The notes beneath the pieces are model-generated. The model did not search any database, had not been told where the DNA came from, and was given only the letters and a program-made list of their open reading frames with translations. Positions 44,659 through 53,759 of a stretch of DNA of 64,000 bases are shown one piece after another. Where the stretch lies: the NCBI GenBank assembly GCA_002633025.1, contig NMRB01001204.1:75247-139246 (forward strand). Reading direction: 5' to 3'. Each line of letters begins with the position of its first letter. Position 1 is the stretch's first letter. The position numbers were made by a program, and so were the translations under genes. The DNA is from Notospermus geniculatus (lineage: Eukaryota; Nemertea; Pilidiophora; Heteronemertea; Lineidae).

Positions 44659-45499
44659 ATCACAAAAAAAAATGTTCATAGACGTTTTCTTGGCGGATTC
44701 TTTGTACAGTGAATATACAATCACAATAATGTCGTTTTCTCATATCATTTGCGTTATTTGGAGTTAATTCCTTAGGTTTCATTGGGGATCCTTGTTTTCC
44801 AGATTCCTTAAAAGCCATATGGCCCCAACAAGATACACTTTCATGTGGAGCTAACTGTGGCTGAATCGGTTAATGTCGTCCTGGGTACACCTCGTTATTA
44901 CCCTGGGTATTCTGGGTAATCCTTTTTGTTACCCAGGACGATCCTGGGTATAAATAAGGTACCTTAACTTTACCCAGTTTGAAATCCGCGCCATTTTCCA
45001 CCTGTGCTCGCGGTACGGTGCTTTTTTATTCTAGCCTGCCACGAATATATGAACGTGCATTTTGACGTCGTGGTGATTGCCAGGAGCTATCAGTATGGCA
45101 ACTCGCATTAAAGATTGCGATTTACAGGCATATTTTTGACGAAAAATCTGGTAAATGTCGACAATGGTAGGTAAAAGTTGAAAGCATCTACTAGACCGAA
45201 CACTGTCCTGATTGAAAATATAGACTGGTTTGATTTCCAGAAAATATGACTGCATGAGGCATTTTTGAGGAAAAGCAAACAAATAGGTTGTTCTCAATGG
45301 AAATTTTGTACTGAATATGAATATCTTGTTTGTGTTTCCCAAAATTGCCTAATTAAGGCCAATTAAGGCCAAAAGTTAATTAAGGGTAAATTTCATATTT
45401 TCACAAAAAACGATTTATTTCACCCCCTGAATACAATGGCATGAAGAATTGTGCAATATATTACAGAGTAAACAACACAGAGCCTGTCAAATTGTGAAA

Positions 45500-46540
45500 G
45501 GGGATGTTCTTTTTCGGAACATTTTTCCCAACTAATTTTTCAATGCCTTACAGGTGAATGATTTTCACAAAAATTTCAGATGTTATACCTTACAATATAA
45601 ACTAGATAATGGCATGTGAAAAATATGACATCAACTGTGTTAATTAGGAAAACAAAGGACTTTTGCAAAATGTTCGAAATCATCATGAAACCAGTAAAAT
45701 AATTCCCTAACTTTTGCTATACTGGGAGAGTATAGATATTATTTGTCACTGATAAACAAATCAATCTCAACATGATTGTTTGTGAGGAAATATTTGCATA
45801 AAATGTGAGATTTTCTCACTTTTCCACCCTATTTAAGGAGGGGGTAAAACAGCACAGCCAAGCTAGGCCTGTGCAGATGAATGGTTTTATAAAGACCCTC
45901 GCCTTCAATCATGTCAATAGTTATTTTGGGTCTCATGGTCATCGGACCACCGAGTGCAGGAAAGTGACCCTATAGGCAATTTCATTGGAAACATGGGATG
46001 TTCGATGTTTAGGGCCCATAATAACCAGAGTCTGCATAAGGACATGATCAGATTTCACATTGGTTGAAACAGTCTGAGGGCTGTCAACTTGCTGTCACTC
46101 AGTGCTCATAACCATGAAACCCTCAATGGGTATTGATGACGAGGACCTTCATAACACCATTTATCTGCGAAGGCCTAGCTCGGCTGTTCTGTTTTACCCC
46201 CACTTAAAATATGGTGAAAAGTGAGAAAATCTCACATTTTATGCAAATATTTCCTCACAAACAAACATGTTGAGATTGATTTGTTTATCAGTGACAAATA
46301 ATATCTATACTCTCTCAGTATAGGAAAAGTTAGGGAATTTTTTTACTGTTTTCATGCTGATTTCAAACATTTTGCAAAAGTCCTTTGTTTTCCTAATTAG
46401 CACAGTTGATGTCATATTTTTCACATGTCATTATCTAGTTTATATTATAAAGTATAACATCTGAAGTTTTTGTGAAAATCAGACATCTGTAAGGTAATGA
46501 AAAATTAGTTGGAAAAAATGTTCCGAAAAAGAACATCCCC
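45500..46540. mobile_element. 1.04 kb palindromic element inserted in the foldback arm
   Basis: GGGGATGTTCTTTTTCGGAA and TTCCGAAAAAGAACATCCCC bound arms of about 390 bp with shared blocks such as CTAGATAATGGCATGTG, AGTCCTTTGTTTTCCTAATT, AGTGACAAATAATATCTATA and AAAATGTGAGATTTTCTCAC. The loop is about 250 bp. Flanks read GTGAAA before and TTTAATGG after, while the matching place in the other arm (inverse of 49870-49885) reads GTGAAATTTAATGG. The insertion therefore left no visible target duplication. Confidence 0.8.
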
Positions 46541-47318
46541 TTTAATGGAAAATGTAAAGGAATTCTTCACTTCTTTTGGGAATATCTCCTTAACTATTCG
46601 ACTTTTTCTATTTTGGTATGCACACTGTTTTTAACAAATTGAATGCATCATTGAGAATGATTCTGTTTTCTAATCATTGTTTTAAATCTGAGGGACAGAA
46701 GTATGGTATTTGGTTGCATAATTTGTATTAATTAGCACGGTAAATTACCGCACTAATCACTAATTAGACCCAATAGCCAGTTAATGCAATCCTCAATAAT
46801 CTTCATAGTCCGCAGGCTAGGAGGGGTCCACATGCCCCCCCCCCGCATGACCAAACCTTTTTGGTATTTTCTTATTCCCTGTGGTGTACCCTTTGTGAAA
46901 ATGTATGTTAACATTAAAAATTTGGGGTGTCATGTTACCATAGCAACGGGTTTTTGACCACACCCATAGAAAAACTAAATTAGCCCATAACTTTGCTATC
47001 ACTTAATCAAATTTAATAAATTTGGTATCAACAGGCAGGTTTTCACTTACTCTCTCATTTATGAATGTTAAATCAATTTTTCATGGTATCTGACCTTGTA
47101 AGGGGTCAAAATCGATGAAATTTAAAATGTAGTTATTGGACCATGAGACATGACTGGGAAAGATGGCTATTTCGTAACTTTTTTCAGCGTAGTGCTGATA
47201 ACTATAAAACATTTCCGCCTGTTTTATATGAAGATGGACATGCTGAACACATTTCCAAGACGGCCGCCCTTTTAATACGGGGGCTAAGGCCCAAGGGATT
47301 CACAGTGGGGGNAATGAT

Positions 47319-47800
47319 CTGTGACGGCACAAGCGCCAAGATGACACACGAAAACAATTACAGAAATGGACAAAGTCAAATTTCACAATGGGCAGATAGT
47401 CCTGAAATCAACAATCCGTTGTTGCACCTTGGGTTTTCTAAGTTCTGTGCGCATTCCGACTCATCTTGCTGTCACAGGTCACATATGAGGATTACTTCAT
47501 GGCCATTCAGAATCTCTGCATTAAAATCACTGCTCCATGTAGCCGGCAAAAATTGTAGCATTAACTTTACAGGGTTGGCTAAATCACTGGGGCAAAAGAT
47601 GTATTCTGCTACACTTGGCTTACATGCGTTACCAGATGCGACAGCACAAGTGCAAGGGTAAAGTGAAGGGCATAAAGCTTCTGGAAAAACGACAGTAATA
47701 CCAGGAAGCATCTGATGTTAAGCTTGGGGACTTCTGGGAAATTGATGATTCCATATTTGATGTGTTAGAAAAATTCACCTGTGCCCTCTATAGCAATCCA
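47319..47800 (+). pseudogene. decayed coding remnant in the foldback loop
   Basis: Between 47560 and 47800, frames switched by small indels give HALP(G)CDSTSA, KGKVKGIKLLEK, an in-frame TAA, then LGDFWEIDDSIFDVLEKFTC and ALYSNPRQ. The series H-A-L-x-G-C-D-x-x-S followed by G-K-x-K and later F-x-C-x-L-Y is a motif set I recall from large uncharacterised, probably transposon-encoded, proteins of marine invertebrates and fishes. An upstream 172-codon frame (47143-47661) has no recognisable domain and reaches into the left arm. At least two frameshifts and one stop are needed, so it is dead. Confidence 0.4.
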
Positions 47801-47892
47801 AGGCAATATCCTGAATTTGGACCCTTTTTTGGATCAAAATGATCAAGAAAACTTACCCAAAGTTTGTCCTGATGGGTATCATTTCGGAGCTC

Positions 47893-48878
47893 TATACTGA
47901 AAAATAATCCCTTCTCAGATTGAGTACCTTTGGGGTACTCATACTATATTCAACTCATTATGAGTACTCTATGTACTCATTCTGATTACCCATTATACTC
48001 ATAGCATAGGATAACACGTTTGAGTACTCTTTCTACTCATAATGAGCACTGCAGCGTACTGACGATAGGTACCGTATTCTGTCTCATCTTGAGAACCCAG
48101 GGTGCAGTACTTACACATAGTTTTTGCATGATTTGGGGTTAAATCTTGCGGTTTGAGGTGGGTCGACTAGCCTAGACACATAATGTAACCATCTACTGCT
48201 TCTGACGGGGTTTCATGGAGAACGGTTTCCCGATGCCATAGAAAAGTCGTGGAAGCGAAAAATCAAGCAAGAAAATAAAGAGAACCTAGTTCCGAAAAGT
48301 TATGGCATATAAGAATGTTGCTGCCTCCAACACTAACATGGTAACAGCAAAAGTTTGTAAAACAAACCTCGGTCATTATTTTTGTGGATACTAAACATTT
48401 CGGAAATGATGCTCATCTGAACCTCAAATGCCATAAATTTTATTTGAATGAAATCCTCGACTCCGTCTGTAGTATGTATAGTAACTTAAATGTTACGGCT
48501 TACTCAGCCACACAGAGTCCCCTGATCAGGGTTTTTCGATCGCCAAGAGTGTCCCACTCAACCACACAGTGGAAGAAAAGGACAACTCTTTGGAGCAACG
48601 AAAACCACTCAAGATTAGTATCCCAATGGTACTCAGGTGACCATCCCAATGAGAATTCTCCGTTACTCACCATGAGTACCCGACTACTCAGTATGAGTAC
48701 TATTTGGTACTTGATATGAGAAGCCATACGAGTATATTTACCAACTCATTATGAGTATTTACCTACTCACTATGAGCGGAAATAGATTCTCATTTTGAGT
48801 ACCTTTCTACTCATCTCACGGACGGACCTGTTAGTACCCAAAAGTACTTATCCTGAGAAGGAAATTTCTTTCAGTGTA
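47893..48878. mobile_element. TA-flanked element filled with ACTCAT/ATGAGT palindromes
   Basis: Ends TACTGAAAAATAATCCCTTC and GAAGGAAATTTCTTTCAGTG form a TIR of about 50 bp (with CTCAGATTGAGTACCTTTGG against the inverse of ACCCAAAAGTACTTATCCTG), between TA dinucleotides. The subterminal zones 47935-48060 and 48650-48835 hold more than ten copies of ACTCA-(2 nt)-ATGAGTA-like palindromes. Tc1/mariner-like by target site. No transposase is seen. Confidence 0.65.
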
Positions 48879-50725
48879 TGAGAGCTATGTTGAAATAAGT
48901 TATTTTCATCCACCTGCAGCCCCGTCGAACTTGTGGGAAGGGGTCAAATGTCAGGTTTGTGACCCTTTTTGACCCCCTCTAGGGTTGCAGTGTGCATTTT
49001 GGGGAATGAAACCCATGCCATGTTCCTGTACTCACGGGGACATTTAATATGATACCCATGTTGATATGGTTTGAAGACATCAGAATTTTCCCCCCTACTG
49101 TGAATCCCTTGGGCCTTAGACCCCCTAAAAATAGTGGCCGTCTTGGAAATGTGTTCGGCATGTCCATCTTCATATAAAACAGAAGGAGATAGTTAGTTGT
49201 CAGCACTACGCTGAAAAAAATAAAGAAATAGCCATCTTTCCCAGTCATGTCTCATGGTCCAATAACTACATTTTAAATTTCATCAATTTTGACCCCTTAC
49301 AAGGTGAGATACCATAAAAAAGTGGATTTAACATTCCTAAATGAGAGAGTAAATGAAAACCTGTCTGTTGATACCAAATTTATTAAATTTGATTAAGCAA
49401 TAGCAAAGTTATGGGCTAATTTAGTTTTCCTATGGGTGTGGTCAAAAACCCGTTGCTATGGTAACATGAGACTCAAAATGTTTTAATGTTAACATACATT
49501 TTCACAAAGGGTACACCACAGGGAATAAGAAAATACCAAAAAGGTTTGGTCATGGGGGGGGGGGGGCATGTGGACGCNGCATGTGGACGCTTCCTAGCCC
49601 GCGGACTATGAAGATTATTGAGGATTGCATTAACTGGCTATTGGGTCTAATTAGTGATTAGCTCGGTAATTTACCGTGCTAATTAATACAAATTATGCAA
49701 CCAAATACCATACTTCTGTCCCTCAGATTTAAAACAATGATTAGAAAACAGAGAATCATTCTCAATGATGCATTCAATTGTTAAAAACATTGTGCATACC
49801 AAAATAGAAAAAGTCGAATAGTTAAGGAGATATTCCCAAAAGAAGTGAAGAATTCCTTTACATTTTCCATTAAATTTCACAATTTGACAGGCTCTGTGTG
49901 GTTTACTCTAAAATATATTGCAAAATACTTGATGCCATTGTATTCAGGGGGTGAAATCAATCATTTTTTGTGAAAATATGAAATTTACCCTTAATTAACC
50001 TTTGACCTTAATTAATGACCTAATTAGGCAATTTTGGGAAACACAAACAAGATATTCATATTCAGCACAAAATTTCCATTCAGAACAACCTATTTGTTTG
50101 CTTTTCCTCAACAGTGCCTCATGCGGCTGAAATAAGCACATTTTGGGATTTCTTGCCTAGACTAATACTAGGACAGACGCAAGCAAATGCATAAAACCAT
50201 CATGGCGCCCGCTGGTCTATATTTAGCTCGGGGAAGCCCCGTAGGCAAAATAGCAATTGCATCACCGTTCACTGCCCGTTTGAGGCATTTAGCTTGCATG
50301 GGTTTTAGGCAGCAGTAAGTTGTTTGCCTTCTTTCATTCACCTGAGCTAAAGCCAACTTTGATCTTTGATCTCAAGCAAAAATCTATGTTTTCCTGAAAT
50401 TTACTCATGATTACGAGATCATCATGATCATGATCATGCCCAAGTTGTGGGAGCCGCCATCTATTGGAGCTTGTAGAATGACGTCACTCTCGTCGGAATT
50501 CCGCCGTAAGATCATTTGATTTCACCGGTCTTCGAATGCAAGCTGCCCAGAAGACCGGGTACCAGTCTATGCATCTACCACAACATCGGGCGCAGGTGGA
50601 AAATGGCGCGGATTTTAAAACTGGGTAATGTTAAGGTACCTTATTTATACCCAGGACGATTTTTATTACCGTGGGTAATATTGAGGTATACCCAGGACGA
50701 CATTAACCGATTCAGCCTAACTGTG

Positions 50726-51839
50726 TTAAAATTTGCCCGGTAGTATTTAAAACATTCAAGGTATCAGGTGGAGATAAACTTTATCAAACACTTAGAGGCT
50801 TCAAAACGAAGGACACCCAGCGCAACGGCGAACAATCATTATTCTTTCATAATTAAGCATGTAGAGTTGTTATCCTGATCTTAGTTAAGGGTTACCTGAA
50901 ACGGTTTTATCAACTTCTGGTTATCTGCATAATACTGTAGAGCATTAATCAGGCATCAGGAAACTGAAAACCGCGTGAAAATCGGTTCATCCATTTCCAA
51001 GTTATGGGAATTTAAAAAGGATGATTACGCACCCTAACAACCATGTCAGGCAGCGGTGAACAGCACATTTGATGTCATTGGATTTTTTATAAACATATAA
51101 AAAACATTAAAATAACTCATTTAACTCGGGCAGTTATGTGTAGTTTCGATGTATTTTTCTTGTTCAGTCAGTCGTACTGCAGTTATTTCCTTAATATGGA
51201 TTCTGGGGGCAATATTTGGATTTCTGGACAGCACAATTGACCTCACGAACCCACCGCCTGGACAGCCATGGATACCAAGTTGTTTGGTCCTCATGCAGAA
51301 ACACATCTTAAATTAGGTATAACACTGTCATTAATGATCCAATCTTCATGCAACTTTCACTGAACTGTTTTTTACTCGAACTACTTTTCAGAGAAAAAAA
51401 TCATGAAATGCGTTTCAGCAAGAATATATAAGTACCAAGAATGTACAACTCCAAATATGTGCCAAAAGTGAGTTTACTAATTTGCCGCTGGTGACCTTGT
51501 AACTGAAGGGATCTTAATTTGTGAAGGATTATTGTGTAGAGAAGATCATTACGAACAAAATGACACATCCCGCAGTTGTATGCACTCAGAAATAACCGAG
51601 CTACAGAGCAGTTTTGAATGGACCATATTTTCGACAAATTGATGTCGTACTTGATCTCTGGGTCGGGCACTCTGACCTAAACAACAAGTCCATGGTTTCA
51701 CCAAAAGAAAAACAAAATTGTATGCCAGTAATATGTCTGTAACTTTACATAAGAATATTGACGTTATTCTAAATAATACAATTCAGTCAACAACCCTTAC
51801 ATTTAAACATTGGTTATTTAATTAGAAGGCCTATAATTA
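50726..51839. other. no gene recognised
   Basis: The first 60 bp resemble the right end of the palindromic element at 43755-44658. At 51419-51450 the block AAGAATATATAAGTACCAAG is the inverse of the end of the 92-bp repeat at 51840. Nothing coding is seen. Confidence 0.4.
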
Positions 51840-53020
51840 CCGTACGCCCTCTATTATCAGAAAAAGTAACCTAATGCCCACCATTTTGATTGATTACTGA
51901 GTTGTACATTCTTGGTACTTATATATTCTTGATATCAGCCAATAGCGTTCAGACATATCTGGCAGGGCCTTATTTGGGTCTTAGCTGAAAATTGGCTGAG
52001 ACCAGGCAGCCAGTGTTGTTTTACCAGCCATGACACCTTGTCGGAAAAGAAAATACCAGTAGGCATGAACTAAACATTTTTAGGCATTTATTACTCAGAT
52101 GGCACAGAAAACTGATCAATATGGTATTGGTAAAGAACTACACACACACAACTCAAATGCTCCAGTCCCTGTTAAACTCACAGAAAACTTTCCCTGGCAT
52201 GATTTTAGTATGGCTAGGCTTTTCTTACAAGAAAGTTGTTGAAACAATATTCGCAGGGCTGCAACACTCATGAATTATATCATTCACATTGATACAAGAG
52301 CCGGATCATCAAGCTACTATTGCATTTTTTCTTAAAGGTAAGTTACAAAACAGCAGGCACCAATGTCATGGAAATCAATGAAGATTTGATATGCAAGCCT
52401 GGTTTGGGGACTTATTTTCACATGGAGCAATTTGCACTGGCCAGGTGCTAAGTTGATATACCGTATACTGGACCTTCCACTCCTAACGTCTGGCTGGATT
52501 TTTACAAGATAGAGTGTACTACAGGGTGATGTGTGGTATAGGCCTACCGGTACATGAAGGTCTATAAGTAAATGTCCTTGTCGTGGTCCCAACCATTTGT
52601 ACCAGATTTTTCTGTCAGGGCTGAAGCCATAGCATTATTGGCCCTGGTAAGTTCGGAGGAGGTCATCTCAAGCTACTCATGTTCCTCCTCTGGACTACCG
52701 CTTGGTAGCGGACATGACAACCTCACTAGAATACCAAGGCTCCCCCAACCATCTGAACATGCTCGACACCTCTACAGCAGATGTTAGGAGGGCCAAGGTC
52801 CAACAGGGGCGTAGCTAGGGGGCACGGGGGCAAATGCCCCCCCCCCCAGAGCAAAAAGGGACAAAACAAATTTTCGCTCTGAAAGGCCCTTTCCCCTCTT
52901 CGAGCCAAGTTCTTGTAGTGTCAGATGACCGTACGCCCTCTATTATCAGAAAAAGTAACCTAATGCCCACCATTTTGATTGATTACTGAGTTGTACATTC
53001 TTGGTACTTATATATTCTTG
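51840..53020 (+). repeat. 92-bp identical direct repeats, 1.1 kb apart
   Basis: 51840-51931 and 52929-53020 (CCGTACGCCCTCTATTATCA ... TTATATATTCTTG) appear identical over 92 bp. The sequence between contains a short CAGGGGCGTAGCTAGGGGGC terminus with a poly(C) run (52804-52850). The pair could be short terminal repeats of a retroelement, or a recent duplication; no retroviral coding is present. Confidence 0.75.
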
Positions 53021-53076
53021 GTTTCAGGTAACCTTTAATGACACAGTAAATCTGTGATTTTAAAATCGACGTCTCT

Positions 53077-53759
53077 TTATGAAAACCCTGTCATTACGTA
53101 GTTTGGTGTGCGGAAGATGTTGAAAATTACCTCTGCAGGCAAGCGTTTCTCCCAAATAATCAGATCGTCAATCAGACACTTTCCGTAATAATCAATTTTC
53201 GACTTGTTATATAAGTTATTTGGGATGCCAACTGTGAACGATGGCGCCTTATCTCTAGTCTGCCTGATGCGTTTTCCTCTTTTATCCTCACTTTTAAGAT
53301 TGCCGTTCAGAAACAGCCTTAGACCTGTGCTTACACTCCAGGTGAACCCAACGTGGTACCAGGTCCGAAGAGCAATACCCTTTACAATAGCGCTGTAGGT
53401 CCTTGTTGAATTCTTGATATTGGATATGATATATCCATTCTTCCTGTACTTCATGTGCATCCCGACCTTCGACTGAAAGGTTTGACCTCCACTAGAGATG
53501 ATATATTCTGACCGCGCACCATCTACTCTAGTGAAAAATAAATACATGACAAGAGACCAGCCCTTGGTACAGAGATCCATGTTCCCAAAACACCGACCCC
53601 GTTGGTTTCCATAATCCAAATAAGCCGGTGGTTCAAGCCTTATTGCCTTACCATTCTTTCCGGCGACGAAAATTGGATTTCCAATGACCGCAGGAGTTAT
53701 ACCGTAACCAACGACTTTATTATTCTTCATTTCATCCATTGATAGGACGGAGGCCGAAT
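53077..53759 (-). CDS. exon 4: LamG-like domain
   Basis: The acceptor TTCTTCTACAG at 53760-53770 joins in phase to give DSASVLSMDEMKN. About 226 residues form one beta-rich LamG/ConA-like fold, ending NYVMTGFS and TGA at 53077. The open frame extends upstream to 53811, but that part is intronic and overlaps a dispersed repeat. Confidence 0.8.

Larger units (their letters stand above)
41610..44811. repeat. 30-bp perfect inverted repeat, 3.2 kb apart
   Basis: The sequence 41610-41639 (TTAAGGAATCTGGAAAACAA...) occurs in exact inverse at 44782-44811. The region between holds a direct duplication (41759-42916) and a palindromic element (43755-44658). The pair may mark the ends of an old composite element or two independent copies of one short repeat. 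Confidence 0.6.
44851..50725. mobile_element. 5.86 kb nested foldback, perfect 9-bp target duplication
   Basis: Element 44860-50716 starts GCTGAATCGGTTAATGTCGT and ends ACGACATTAACCGATTCAGC. CTAACTGTG is present at 44851-44859 and 50717-50725, an exact 9-bp duplication. The left arm is 44860 to about 47318 and the right arm about 49083 to 50716. They align over about 1.4 kb, for example GGTACCTTATTTATACCCAG, CTATTTGTTTGCTTTTCCTC, AAATTTACCCTTAATTAA and CCCAAGGGATTCACAGT. The left arm is interrupted by a 1.04 kb palindrome (45500-46540). The loop (about 47319-49082) holds a decayed coding remnant and a TA-flanked element. Mutator-like by target duplication and TIR length (inference). Confidence 0.85.

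Noticed and set aside
47143-47661. 172-codon ORF as an intact gene
   Set aside because: It contains an ambiguous base, runs from the inverted arm into the loop, and the motif-bearing part is in shifting frames. It is a remnant.
51840-53020. LTR retrotransposon
   Set aside because: No primer-binding site, polypurine tract or gag/pol coding between the 92-bp repeats.
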